From NCBI RefSeq assembly GCF_020889685.1, contig NZ_JACMYO010000020.1:1-64000 (forward strand): a stretch of 64,000 nucleotides of DNA, given 5' to 3'. A model generated the notes under the pieces. The model worked only from the letters and a program-made list of their open reading frames with translations. It was not told the DNA's origin and did not search any database. A program made the translations under genes and the position numbers. Source of the stretch: Bradyrhizobium oropedii (GTDB lineage Bacteria; Pseudomonadota; Alphaproteobacteria; Rhizobiales; Xanthobacteraceae). This document shows positions 37,578-46,130 of this stretch, one piece after another; position 1 is the stretch's first letter; every line of letters starts with the position of its first letter.

Positions 37578-38834
37578 TTACGCCCACTCGCCCTTGCGGA
37601 ATACCGGCACGCTGCGACCGTCGGCATGGATGCCGTCGATGTCGGTGTGGGCGGAACCGATCATCCAGTCGATGTGGATCAGGCTCTTGTTGCCGCCCTG
37701 CTCGGCGATCTGCTGCGGCGTCAGCTTGTCGCCGTTGACGAAGCATTTCGAGTAGCACTGGCCGAGCGCGATGTGCGAGGCGGCGTTCTCGTCGAACAGC
37801 GTGTTGAAGAACAACAGCCCGCTCTTCGAGATCGGCGAGGAGTGCGGCACCAGCGCGACTTCACCGAGCCGGCGCGCGCCCTCGTCGGTGTCGAGCACCT
37901 TGTTCAGCACTTCCTCGCCGCGCGAGGCCTTCGCCTCGACGATGCGGCCTTCCTCGAACTTGACCGAGATGTTGTCGATCAGCGTGCCCTGGTAGGACAG
38001 CGGCTTGGAACTGACGACATGGCCGCTGACGCGGCGGCAGTGCGGCGTCGTGAAGACCTCTTCGGTCGGGATGTTGGCATTGCAGACAATGCCGTTCTTG
38101 GCGGTCGACGCGCCGCCTTCCCATTCATGACCGTCGGCGAGCCCGATCGTGAGGTCCATTCCCGGACCGGAATATTTCAGTGCGTGGAAGCGCTGGCCGT
38201 TCAGCCATTCGGTGCGCTCGCGCAGCCGGGCATTGTGCTTGTCCCAGGCGGCGACGGCGCCGTCCTGATCGACCCGGGACGCGGCGAAGATCGCGTCGGC
38301 AAGCTTGGCCACCGCGACGTCTTCGGCATCATCGGGGAACACCTGCTTGGCCCAGGACGTGCTCGGATAGGCGATGATGTTCCAGTTGGTGTCGAAATTG
38401 ACGATCTTCTCCAGCGCCGGCTGGTAGGCGATCGAATTGGCCTTGCTGGCGCGCGCGACCTTGGTCGGGTCTTCGCCCGACAGCAGCATCGGATTGTCGC
38501 CGACGATCGCGAGCCGCGCGGTGTTGGCGCCGAACGCCTTCGCCATGCCCTCATAGAGCCAGCCTGCGGCGCGATCGAAGCTCGCGTCGTTGGCGCAGCG
38601 GTAGCGCGCCAGCGTCAGTTCTTCGTCGGAGAAGAACGGGGTCACGAGACCCGCACCGGCCTTGTAGGCATGCTCCACGACCCGCCGCACCAGCGGCATT
38701 GCCGCCGCAGGCGCCGTCAGCAGCAAATCCTGCCCCGGCTGCAGCTGCAGGCCGACCTTGATTGCGACTTCGGCGAGCCGATCGAGTTTCACCGGATCGA
38801 TCGAGGCGGAAAGATTGCGTTGATGTGCGGTCAT
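37578..38834 (-). CDS. Aminopeptidase, M29 (AmpS/PepS) family
   Basis: A cytoplasmic metallo-aminopeptidase of 418 residues, the family's usual length (about 410). Metal-site segments are recognisable: NANIPTEEVFTTP, a Glu in KASRGEEVL, HIALGQCYSKCF and SLIHIDWMIGSAHTDIDG. Convergent with the GNAT gene across a palindromic repeat. It is monocistronic, with 115 bases and no recognisable feature before the lyase gene. Confidence 0.9.
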   Translation of the reverse strand: MTAHQRNLSASIDPVKLDRLAEVAIKVGLQLQPGQDLLLTAPAAAMPLVRRVVEHAYKAGAGLVTPFFSDEELTLARYRCANDASFDRAAGWLYEGMAKAFGANTARLAIVGDNPMLLSGEDPTKVARASKANSIAYQPALEKIVNFDTNWNIIAYPSTSWAKQVFPDDAEDVAVAKLADAIFAASRVDQDGAVAAWDKHNARLRERTEWLNGQRFHALKYSGPGMDLTIGLADGHEWEGGASTAKNGIVCNANIPTEEVFTTPHCRRVSGHVVSSKPLSYQGTLIDNISVKFEEGRIVEAKASRGEEVLNKVLDTDEGARRLGEVALVPHSSPISKSGLLFFNTLFDENAASHIALGQCYSKCFVNGDKLTPQQIAEQGGNKSLIHIDWMIGSAHTDIDGIHADGRSVPVFRKGEWA

Positions 38835-38949
38835 GAAGCGCCGTGTCGTTTGAGGGTCTCTTCACGATTCGTAGTCCAATTCGATCCGCATCCGCAAGGT
38901 TCCCGCCCGCTGCGCCCGATCACGCCACAGCGAGCAATTGCGTCGAATT

Positions 38950-40311
38950 TTACCGCTTCACAGACGTCAGCACCCGGTCGACCATCTCGGGCGCAAGGCC
39001 GAGATAGTTTTTCGGCGCGGTGAGGCGGTCGATCGTCGCCCGATCGATCCGGCTCGCGACGCGATCATCCGCGGCCAGCGCCTCGGCCAGCGTCAGGCCC
39101 TTGTCGTTGGCGACACGGCAGGCGTCATAAACGACGTCATGCGCCTCCTGCCGGCCGATCGCGGGCGCAAGGCCCATCATCACGGCTTCAGCAACGATCA
39201 GCCCGCGGCTGATGTCGAGATTGTCGGCCATCCGCTTCTCGTTGACGATCAGGCCGCCAAGCGCGAACCTGGCCTGGTGTAAGGCGCCTGCTGTCAGCAC
39301 AAAGCTTTCCGGGATCGCCATCCATTCGGCGTGCCACGGACCGGTGGCGCGTTCGAAATCCTGCACCATCGCGTCCAGCATCAGGCCGGCATGCTGACGC
39401 ACCGCCTTGGCGGCCGCGAGCATCAGCTCCGACGAGATCGGGTTGCGCTTCTGCGGCATGGTCGAGGACGCGCCGCGTCCCATCACGAAGGGTTCGTAGA
39501 CCTCGCCCAATTCGGTCGAGGCCATGATCATGATGTCGAGCGCGATCTTGCCGAGTGTTCCGGTGACCAGCGCGAGGTAATTTACCGCTTCCGCCAGACC
39601 GTCGCGCGCGACATGCCAGGTCGAGACAGGAACGCCGAGCCCGAGTTCCTCGCACAGCGCCTTCTGGACCTCGAAGCCCTTGTCGCCCAGCGAGGCCAGC
39701 GTGCCGGCGGCGCCGGCGAACTGGCCGACCAGTGCGCGCGGCTTCAGCTCTGCCAGTCGCACGGCGTGCCGATCGAACGCGGCGAGCCAGATTGCGGTCT
39801 TGTAGCCGAAGGTCACCGGCAGCGCCTGCTGCAAATGGGTGCGGCCGGCCATCGGCGTGTCGCGGTATTTCTTCGAGAGATCGACGAGGATGCCGCGCAA
39901 CGCAGCGATGTCATCCTCGATGATCTCCAGGCCATCGCGCAGTTGCAGCACCACCGCGGTGTCCATGATGTCCTGGGTGGTCGCGCCCCAATGGACATAG
40001 CGGCCGGCCTCGCCGCACTGCTTTGCCATCTGATGCACCAGCGGCAGGATCGGGTAGCCGACCACATCGGTCTCCTGCCGCAGCAGATCGAAATCGAACG
40101 CGGCGACATTGGTCCGCTCCGCAATCTGCTCGGCCGCGTCAACCGGAATCACGCCGCAGCGCGCTTCGGCCTTCGCCAGCGCGACTTCGACCTCGGCATA
40201 GCGTTCGATCAGCCGCAGATCGGAAAACACCTCGCGCATCGCGCGCGTGCCGAAGGCATCGCGAAACAGCACGGAATCGAGCACAGTGGTCGAGGTCGGG
40301 AAGGCGGACAT
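38950..40311 (-). CDS. PcaB/adenylosuccinate-lyase-like enzyme of the fumarase/aspartase superfamily
   Basis: A 453-residue lyase or cycloisomerase. The superfamily signature is present (GASSTMPQKRNP, about residue 280) along with the HWGATTQDIMDT and GRTHLQQALPVT blocks. The length and C-terminus fit 3-carboxy-cis,cis-muconate cycloisomerase-like proteins better than purine-pathway PurB. The neighbouring PcaC-like gene supports an aromatic-acid or related route, but the other protocatechuate genes are absent. Adenylosuccinate lyase remains possible. Confidence 0.85.
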   Translation of the reverse strand: MSAFPTSTTVLDSVLFRDAFGTRAMREVFSDLRLIERYAEVEVALAKAEARCGVIPVDAAEQIAERTNVAAFDFDLLRQETDVVGYPILPLVHQMAKQCGEAGRYVHWGATTQDIMDTAVVLQLRDGLEIIEDDIAALRGILVDLSKKYRDTPMAGRTHLQQALPVTFGYKTAIWLAAFDRHAVRLAELKPRALVGQFAGAAGTLASLGDKGFEVQKALCEELGLGVPVSTWHVARDGLAEAVNYLALVTGTLGKIALDIMIMASTELGEVYEPFVMGRGASSTMPQKRNPISSELMLAAAKAVRQHAGLMLDAMVQDFERATGPWHAEWMAIPESFVLTAGALHQARFALGGLIVNEKRMADNLDISRGLIVAEAVMMGLAPAIGRQEAHDVVYDACRVANDKGLTLAEALAADDRVASRIDRATIDRLTAPKNYLGLAPEMVDRVLTSVKR

Positions 40312-40371
40312 GGGCAGATCCTGTTGCCGGTCGCAGTCGGCAACGTCCCTATCACGGCACGGGCCTGTGCC

Positions 40372-40761
40372 CTACCCCTCCGCAGGCACCTCGCCGAACA
40401 CCTCGGCTGCAATCTTGCTGGTCTCGATCGCGGCCGGAATGCCGCAATACATCGCGACCAGCAACAGCACGTCCTGCACCTGCGCGGCGGTGCAGCCATT
40501 GGCGAGCGCGCCCTTGGCATGCACGCGGAACTCGGTCGGCTTGCTGCTCGCCGCGGTGATGCCGAGCATCACCAGGCTGCGGATCTGGTCGGACAGCCCG
40601 CTGCGCTCCCAGACGTCGCCATAGACATAGGCATTGATGATGTTTTGCAGCGGCGTGCCGAAATCGCCCGCGGCCGCCATCCGCTTGGCGACATCGCCCT
40701 CGCCGAACATCTTCTGGCGCCGGCGCAGCCCGCGCGCATGGAGATCACTGATGTCCACCAT
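40372..40761 (-). CDS. Carboxymuconolactone decarboxylase-family protein (PcaC-like)
   Basis: A 129-residue AhpD-like/CMD protein. It has the helical core (WERSGLSDQIRSLVMLGITA) and a region NGCTAAQVQDVLLLVAMYCGIPAA typical of PcaC. The AhpD CXXC motif is absent, pointing to the decarboxylase-like branch. It is upstream of the lyase (60-base gap) and divergent from the TTT-type binding protein across a region with two matching palindromes. Confidence 0.87.
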   Translation of the reverse strand: MVDISDLHARGLRRRQKMFGEGDVAKRMAAAGDFGTPLQNIINAYVYGDVWERSGLSDQIRSLVMLGITAASSKPTEFRVHAKGALANGCTAAQVQDVLLLVAMYCGIPAAIETSKIAAEVFGEVPAEG

Positions 40762-40787
40762 CGTCGTCTGGCTCCCCTGTATGGGCT

Positions 40788-40803
40788 ATTTATACGGATA
40801 AAT
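40788..40803. promoter_or_regulatory. Operator-like palindrome, copy A
   Basis: ATTTATACGGATAAAT: perfect six-base arms around ACGG. It lies 27-42 bases upstream of the PcaC-like start. Its reverse complement matches copy B in 15 of 16 bases. This is a probable site for the GntR-family regulator encoded at 43748-44503 or a similar factor. Confidence 0.6.
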
Positions 40804-40852
40804 ACTGCGCACCTCAATATTCCGAAGGGCCGGGCGCTTGCCATTCGGATGC

Positions 40853-40868
40853 ATTTGTCCGTATAAAT
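40853..40868. promoter_or_regulatory. Operator-like palindrome, copy B
   Basis: ATTTGTCCGTATAAAT, the near-perfect reverse complement of copy A, with its centre 65 bases away (about six helical turns). It lies 30-45 bases upstream of the start of the TTT-type binding protein. A symmetric pair of this kind suits coordinated repression of both divergent operons. Confidence 0.6.
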
Positions 40869-40897
40869 CTGCAAAAGCGGACGCGGAGGGGACCGGG

Positions 40898-41857
40898 ATG
40901 AAGTTACGGCTGGGGCTGCTCGTCGTCCTGCTCGCGGCACTTCCGGGCCTGCCGGCACTCGCCGCGGACGATTTCCCGCAACGGCCGCTCAAGATCATCG
41001 TGCCCTTCCCGGCCGGCGCCGGCCCCGACAATGTCGCGCGGCTGGTCGGCCAGCATCTGCAGGACGCATTCGGTCAGACCGTGCTGATCGAGAATCGCGC
41101 CGGCGCGCTCGGCAGCATCGGCGCCCAGGAAGTCGCCCGCAGCGCGCCCGACGGCTACACGCTGTTGATGGGCACCAACACCACCCATGCCAGCAACGTC
41201 GCGACGCTCAAGAGCCTGCCCTACGACCCGGTGAAGGATTTCGCGCCCGTGATCCGCACCACCACGACGGCGATGGTGCTGCTGGTCAACCCGAAGCTCG
41301 CGACCAAGGACCTGCCGCAGTTCCTCAGCTACGCCAAGGCCACTCCCAATCTGACGGCCGGCTACGGCTCCGGCGCATCGCAGATCTCGATCGCGCAGCT
41401 GCAGTCGCGCGGCGGCCTGTCGCTGATCGCGGCCTCCTACCGCGGCGTGCCGCAGGCGATGACCGACGTGATGGCGGGCGTGATCGACCTGACCTTCGGC
41501 GATTTCTCGGTTGCGATCCCGCAGATGCAGGGCGGCACCTTGCGCGGCATCGCCGTCACATCCGCGGCGCGCAACGAGCTCACGCCCGGCCTGCCCGCCC
41601 TCTCCGAAGCGATGCCCGGCTTCGAGGCCACCATCTGGTACGGGCTGTTCGCGCCGGCCGGCACGCCGGAACCGATCGTCAACAGGATCTACGCCGAGTG
41701 CGCCAAATACCTCGCGATGCCGGAAACCAGGAAAAAACTCGCCGATGTCGGCGTGATCGTGGCGCCGCTGGCGCCGGCCGAGTTCGGCGCCTTCGTCAAG
41801 AGCGAGGTCGTGCGCTGGTCGGCGGAGGTGAAGGCGGCCGGCATCCAGCCGCAATAG
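40898..41857 (+). CDS. TTT-family (Bug) periplasmic solute-binding protein
   Basis: A 319-residue tripartite-tricarboxylate-type receptor with a signal peptide (cleavage after PALAA). Bug motifs are present: RPLKIIVPFPAGAGPDNVAR, VLIENRAGALGSIGAQEVAR and DGYTLLMGTNTTH. I chose the ATG at 40898 with GGAGGGGA upstream. No TctA/TctB membrane genes are in the window, as is common for orphan Bug receptors. It leads the rightward operon toward the GntR gene. Confidence 0.9.
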   Translation: MKLRLGLLVVLLAALPGLPALAADDFPQRPLKIIVPFPAGAGPDNVARLVGQHLQDAFGQTVLIENRAGALGSIGAQEVARSAPDGYTLLMGTNTTHASNVATLKSLPYDPVKDFAPVIRTTTTAMVLLVNPKLATKDLPQFLSYAKATPNLTAGYGSGASQISIAQLQSRGGLSLIAASYRGVPQAMTDVMAGVIDLTFGDFSVAIPQMQGGTLRGIAVTSAARNELTPGLPALSEAMPGFEATIWYGLFAPAGTPEPIVNRIYAECAKYLAMPETRKKLADVGVIVAPLAPAEFGAFVKSEVVRWSAEVKAAGIQPQ

Positions 41858-41876
41858 CGCGAAGCGGCGTCGCATC

Positions 41877-42764
41877 ATGTCTCGCGAGACACCAGTCGGC
41901 ATGATCGGATTGGGGCTGATGGGATCGGCGCTTTCCGCGCGACTGATCGATGCCGGCGTAGGCGTAATCGGCTTCGATATCGATTCGGCGAAGACCGATG
42001 GGCTGAGGTCGAGCGGCGCCGAGTTCGCGGCCTTCGCCGCCGACGTCGCGGCACGCTGCCGGACCATCGTGATCGCGGTGTACGACGCGGCCCAGGTCAA
42101 GGGATTGCTGCCGGACCTTGCCAACGCCAGGCTGCCGCCGGTCGTGATCTGCACCACCACCTGCGCGCCGGGCGAGATCACGGCGATCGCCGAATTCGCG
42201 GCGCACGCGCGCGTTGGCTTCATCGAAGCGCCGATCTCGGGCACCAGCGCCGAGGTGCGCGCCGGCACGGCCACCGCGCTGGTCGCCGGTGACGCCGACA
42301 TCATCGCGGCCGCCGCGGCAACGCTCGACATCCTCTGCCCGCAGCGGATCAATGTCGGCGCGATCGGCAATGCCAGCCGCACCAAGCTCGCCATCAACCT
42401 GATCCTGCAGAACAACCGCGCCGCGCTGGCCGAAGGCATCGCACTTGCCGAGGCGCTCGGCCTCGACGGCGCGACCTTCCTTGCGACGGCGCGGCAATCG
42501 GCGGCATATTCCAGAGTGATGGACAACAAGGGACCGAAGATGCTGGCGCGGGATTTCTCGCCGCAATCGCACATCGCGCAGACCTTGAAGGACGCCGAAC
42601 TGATCCTGCAGGAGGCTGGCCGCCACGGCCTGCCTCTGCCGCTGACCTCCGTGCAAGCCGAACTGCTGCGCGCAGCGATCGCGCGTCAGGGTCCGGACAG
42701 CGACAGCGCCGCAATCATCGAGGCGATCCGTGCCGGACGCGATCAGGACAAGGACCACTCATGA
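41877..42764 (+). CDS. NAD(P)-dependent 3-hydroxyisobutyrate-dehydrogenase-family oxidoreductase
   Basis: A 295-residue beta-hydroxyacid dehydrogenase. The N-terminal Rossmann motif VGMIGLGLMGSAL is at residues 7-19; the catalytic block FIEAPISGTSAEVRAGTATAL is near 115; and the active-site Lys lies in GNASRTKLAINLILQNN near 168. The stop overlaps the next gene's ATG (ATGA). The substrate is unknown. Confidence 0.9.
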   Translation: MSRETPVGMIGLGLMGSALSARLIDAGVGVIGFDIDSAKTDGLRSSGAEFAAFAADVAARCRTIVIAVYDAAQVKGLLPDLANARLPPVVICTTTCAPGEITAIAEFAAHARVGFIEAPISGTSAEVRAGTATALVAGDADIIAAAAATLDILCPQRINVGAIGNASRTKLAINLILQNNRAALAEGIALAEALGLDGATFLATARQSAAYSRVMDNKGPKMLARDFSPQSHIAQTLKDAELILQEAGRHGLPLPLTSVQAELLRAAIARQGPDSDSAAIIEAIRAGRDQDKDHS

Positions 42765-43741
42765 TCAATTGTGCGATCGCGGGCCTCGGCCGCTGGGGCC
42801 GCGCGCTGGTCGAGGCTGCGCAGAGCGAGCCCCGGCTCAGGATCGTCAGCGCGGTGGAACCCGACATCGCCGGCGCCGCGAGCTTCTGCGCGGCGCACGG
42901 CCTGTCGCCTGCGCCAAGCCTGGAGGCCGTGCTCGCCCAGCCAGGCATCGATGCCGTGCTGCTGGCAACGCCGCATTCGCTGCACAAGGGCCAGGTGATC
43001 GCGGCCGCCAGAGCCGGTAAGCAGGTGTTTTGCGAGAAGCCGTTGGCGCTCCGGCGCGACGATGCAGCCGAGATGTTCGCGGCCTGCCGCGACGCCGGCG
43101 TGCTGCTCGCAGTCGGGCATAACCGCCGGTTCTGGCCCTCGATGCAGGCGCTGCGCGCGATCGCAGCCTCCGGCGAACTCGGCACAATCCTGCATGTCGA
43201 GGGCCACAACAGCAACGAGAACTCGCAGGCCATCACGCAGGGCTGGCGGCTGTCGCCGGAGGAGTCACCCGGCGGCGGACTGACCGGCGCGGGGCTGCAT
43301 GTGCTCGACGGCTTCGTCAGCCTGCTTGGTCCGGCACGCCGGGTCTATGCCCGGTTGAGCGAACGCGAGGCGGGACCGCCGCCGCTCGACACTGCAACTT
43401 TAGCGATTGAATTTGTGAATGGCGTCAATGCAACCCTTGCGACGATCCGCGCAACACCGTTCTATTGGCGCGTGCATGTGTTCGGAACGAAGGGATCGGC
43501 AGAGGTGCTCGACGAGGGGACGATGGTGCTACGGACATCCGGCGAAGCACCTGCGACGAGGCGTTATCCGGCCGTCAACACGCTCACCGCGGAACTCGCC
43601 GCCTTTGCCGACGCGGTCGAAGGCAGACAGCCGTTCCCGGTACCGGAGGCAGATGTGCTCGCGACGCTCGCCGCATTCGAGGCCGCGCTGCAATCGATGC
43701 AGACAGGACATCCGGTCGCCTGCCATACAGCATACCAGTGA
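42761..43741 (+). CDS. Gfo/Idh/MocA-family oxidoreductase
   Basis: A 326-residue NAD(P)-dependent dehydrogenase. The Rossmann motif CAIAGLGRWGRALV is at the N-terminus, followed by the family Lys motif CEKPLALRRDD near residue 90 and the GLHVLDGF segment. It is coupled to the previous gene by ATGA. The two oxidoreductases may act on one hydroxy acid or sugar acid. Confidence 0.9.
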   Translation: MINCAIAGLGRWGRALVEAAQSEPRLRIVSAVEPDIAGAASFCAAHGLSPAPSLEAVLAQPGIDAVLLATPHSLHKGQVIAAARAGKQVFCEKPLALRRDDAAEMFAACRDAGVLLAVGHNRRFWPSMQALRAIAASGELGTILHVEGHNSNENSQAITQGWRLSPEESPGGGLTGAGLHVLDGFVSLLGPARRVYARLSEREAGPPPLDTATLAIEFVNGVNATLATIRATPFYWRVHVFGTKGSAEVLDEGTMVLRTSGEAPATRRYPAVNTLTAELAAFADAVEGRQPFPVPEADVLATLAAFEAALQSMQTGHPVACHTAYQ

Positions 43742-43747
43742 TCCGCC

Positions 43748-44503
43748 ATGTCTGAACAACCGGACCGAGCGAGATCGTCCCGCTACCGCGACATCGCCAC
43801 CGGACTGCAGAAGGACATCCGGCTCGGCACCTACGCAGTCGGCAATCTGCTGCCGACCGAAACCGAGTTGATGGCGAGCTACCAGGCGAGCCGCCAGACC
43901 GTGCGCGAGGCGCTGCGTATCCTGATCGACCAGGGCCTGATCGTGCGCCGCGCCGGCCTCGGTTCGGTGGTGATCGCCTCCGAGCCGCCGGTGCTGTTTA
44001 CCCACAGCGTCAAGTCGCTCGGCGAGTGGCTGCGCTATTCCAACGAAACCTACCGCGACGTCGTTGCCAGCAGCGACATCGTGGCCGACCGCAAGCTGGC
44101 GGGACTTCTGAAATGCGAGCCCGGCAGGAGCTGGTTCCTGATCGAGGCGGTGCGCCGCTCGGACCAGTTCGCCGCGCCGCTCGGCTGGACCGAGATCTAT
44201 GTGCTGCGCCGGTTCGCCGATGTGGTGACACGCAGCGACCACGGCCGCACCCCGGTGCACGAGCAGATCGCCAAGATGTACGGCCAGGTCACCGAGCGCG
44301 CGCAGATGGAGATCTTCGTCCGGGGCATGCCCGCGCCGATCGCCAAGTCGCTCGGCGTTAAGACCGGCTCGCCGGCGCTCACCGTGGTCCGCCGCTACTA
44401 CGGCGTACGCGAGGAACTGTTCGAGGTGACTATCACAACGCACCCCGAAGGGCGCTACACCTACACGATGGATATGCAGCGCTCGCTGCGCCCGAAGCTC
44501 TAG
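43748..44503 (+). CDS. GntR-family (HutC/UTRA) transcriptional regulator
   Basis: A 251-residue repressor with an N-terminal winged HTH (LLPTETELMASYQASRQTVR, about residues 35-55) and a UTRA effector domain. It starts six bases after the Gfo/Idh gene, so it is probably autoregulated as the last gene of the operon 40898-44503. The palindrome pair at 40788 and 40853 is its most likely target; this is inference. Confidence 0.9.
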   Translation: MSEQPDRARSSRYRDIATGLQKDIRLGTYAVGNLLPTETELMASYQASRQTVREALRILIDQGLIVRRAGLGSVVIASEPPVLFTHSVKSLGEWLRYSNETYRDVVASSDIVADRKLAGLLKCEPGRSWFLIEAVRRSDQFAAPLGWTEIYVLRRFADVVTRSDHGRTPVHEQIAKMYGQVTERAQMEIFVRGMPAPIAKSLGVKTGSPALTVVRRYYGVREELFEVTITTHPEGRYTYTMDMQRSLRPKL

Positions 44504-44519
44504 CCGGGCCTCTCGGGCT

Positions 44520-44648
44520 CTACCGCGCCCGGGCCAGATGCGTGTTGGCGGAGGTGTGTGCCATCTGCGGGGTGCCGCTCACGCCCCAGATCACGACCGC
44601 GATCAGCGCGGCCGCCCAGACATATGGCACAGCGTTCGGCTTCTTCAT
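44520..44648 (-). CDS. Small predicted single-pass membrane protein
   Basis: 42 residues (MKKPNAVPYVWAAALIAVVI and onward to HLARAR) with one hydrophobic helix. It is unidentified. Its composition is that of a real small inner-membrane or secreted peptide, but the ribosome site is weak. It lies convergent with the GntR gene, with 16 bases between stops. Confidence 0.45.
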   Translation of the reverse strand: MKKPNAVPYVWAAALIAVVIWGVSGTPQMAHTSANTHLARAR

Positions 44649-45045
44649 TTCCGAGATCAACCCCAACGTCTCAGGAGGACCGGCGGACCTCACGACCCAG
44701 ATCGTGAATCTCACGACCACGGTTGTCAGCGTCTCACCAGGCTCCGTCGTTCACAACGCTACTAAGGTTAGACCTTGTCGGTTTCAGGACGTCTTCGTGC
44801 GATTCCGGAAATGATTTCGTGGGAACCGAGCGCTCTCATCCGAATTGATGAGATCGCAGGTCCCGCCTGAATACGGTTGTGTTCGCGGCGAGGCTCAGAC
44901 GAGGTCCGAGAGAATTTCCTGCTCAAATTTGAGTCAGTTGCACAACAAACATTCCAAACGGTGTCAGCTGAATTCTTTTTGATTGTCGTGCCGACGCTGG
45001 CCGTGGCATCAGGGCGTATGACACTGCGATGACAAGGGTTCTCCC
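44649..45045. other. Gap without a recognised gene
   Basis: About 400 bases with several short frames in both directions, none with family-like sequence or a good ribosome site. Composition is lower in GC than the flanks around 44900-44990. I see no operator or hairpin that I can defend. Confidence 0.5.
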
Positions 45046-45222
45046 GTGACTGCCCAACCGGCCAAACCGCAAGGCGGCTCCCGCCGCCACTCCAAGGAAA
45101 CGCAGGACGAGGTTGCGCGGTCGCTGGAACGGGAGCTGAGGTTCTTGTCGGAAGAGCGCCAGGAACGTGCGCTGCGGCTCGGCTTCGACATTGCAGCCAA
45201 GTCGCCGAAGGTGGATCAATAA
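45046..45222 (+). CDS. Small hypothetical protein (58 residues)
   Basis: A GTG start with AAGGG seven bases upstream leads to 58 residues, rich in Glu/Arg and predicted helical (ETQDEVARSLERELRFLSEE). It ends with TAA at 45220-45222. I do not recognise it. The codon use matches the genome's GC3 bias, which supports coding. Confidence 0.55.
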   Translation: MTAQPAKPQGGSRRHSKETQDEVARSLERELRFLSEERQERALRLGFDIAAKSPKVDQ

Positions 45223-45266
45223 GGCCGCCGCCGCGCTAAAGCTGAGAGGCCGCGCTCCTTCCGGCG

Positions 45267-45388
45267 GTCGTCCCTGCGAAAGCAGGGACCCGTACTCCGC
45301 GGCGGATGTAGTGAGCGGGACTCGTCGTTCCACCGTCCTTCAACGTCAGACATCTGTGGTTATGGGTCCCTGCTTTCGCAGGGACGAC
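45267..45388. repeat. Palindromic intergenic repeat (GTCGTCCCTGCG family)
   Basis: Left arm 45267-45294 and right arm 45361-45388 are reverse complements (GTCGTCCCTGCGAAAGCAGG against CCTGCTTTCGCAGGGACGAC). A short relative occurs at 52689-52715. It lies between a small gene and the next repeat. Confidence 0.85.
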
Positions 45389-45540
45389 ACCAAATGTGTT
45401 GCGCGGTCGGTGGGCGATGGCTTCGCATTCTCGCGACATGATTGCCCGAGCTTTACTCTTCGTTCCGCCCTCTCTTGCAGCGGGCGCAGGGAGCTTGCGC
45501 CGTCGGGCAATCGGTTGCATGGGCCCGCGCCTGCCCTCGC

Positions 45541-45646
45541 TCGTCATTCCGGGGCGGCCCAAAGGGCTGAGCCCGAAATCCATCGCGCCTCAGCGTTGGT
45601 GGTGAAATGGATTCCGGGCTCGTGCTTCGCACGCCCCGAATGACGA
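45541..45646. repeat. Palindromic intergenic repeat (TCGTCATTCCGGGGC family)
   Basis: The arms TCGTCATTCCGGGGC and GCCCCGAATGACGA are imperfect reverse complements, with inner AAATCCAT and ATGGATT. It lies just upstream of a coding stretch that lacks an obvious start (45684-45878). Confidence 0.8.
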
Positions 45647-45683
45647 AGCGAGCGCGCCCCGAAAACAAAACAGACAGGATCTA

Positions 45684-45878
45684 CTGCGCGCCCTGCACTT
45701 CCGCATCGACTTGCGCTTCGTCGCCGAAGCGATTCGCGCCGCAGGATTTGTCCGCGAAGCCTCATCGGCGATCGCGGAGAATCTCCGCTCGGAAGCCGTT
45801 GCTGCCGATGTCAAGATGCCGAACGGGACTAGCGGCCTCACGCGCGCTGCGGCCTGCTGCGAATTCTCGGAGACTTGA
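45684..45878 (+). pseudogene. Coding stretch without a clear start codon, possibly truncated
   Basis: An open frame with good GC3 codon use reads as LRALHFRIDLRFVAEAIRAA, continues about 45 residues and ends TGA at 45876-45878, immediately before the ATG of the next gene. No ATG or GTG starts it near the upstream repeat; candidates are CTG 45684 (AGGA five bases away) or TTG 45711. It may be a small gene with a rare start, or the end of a gene whose front was lost when the repeat at 45541-45646 arrived. No function is recognised. Confidence 0.35.
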
Positions 45879-46106
45879 ATGCTCGGCCGCCCCGACGACA
45901 AGGAAGCCCTCAGACTGACGCTGGCGTTCTATTGCATCATGGAGCCGGACAAGCGCGCAATCATTCTAAGCCTCGCCGAACAATTTGCTCGCACATCGCA
46001 AACCGTCGAGGGCTGCGTGCACTTCCTGTTGCTGGACGACAGCCTACCTGCGAGTCACGATGCGATGCCGGAATTCCTGAGCAGAAAGCGTCCGACCGAC
46101 CAATAG
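45879..46106 (+). CDS. Small hypothetical protein (75 residues)
   Basis: 75 residues, helical and acidic (LTLAFYCIMEPDKRAIILSL, then LAEQFARTSQTVEG). GGAGA is five bases before the ATG. It starts directly at the stop of the preceding coding stretch, suggesting coupling. It converges on the L,D-transpeptidase gene. I do not recognise a family. Confidence 0.65.
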   Translation: MLGRPDDKEALRLTLAFYCIMEPDKRAIILSLAEQFARTSQTVEGCVHFLLLDDSLPASHDAMPEFLSRKRPTDQ

Positions 46107-46130
46107 CCGTCGTCTCCTGCGGTCACCGCA

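Noticed and set aside
44820..44850. EcfG-type (GGAAC...GTT) promoter before the 58-residue gene
   Set aside because: GGAAC is present, but no GTT follows at 16-17 bases.
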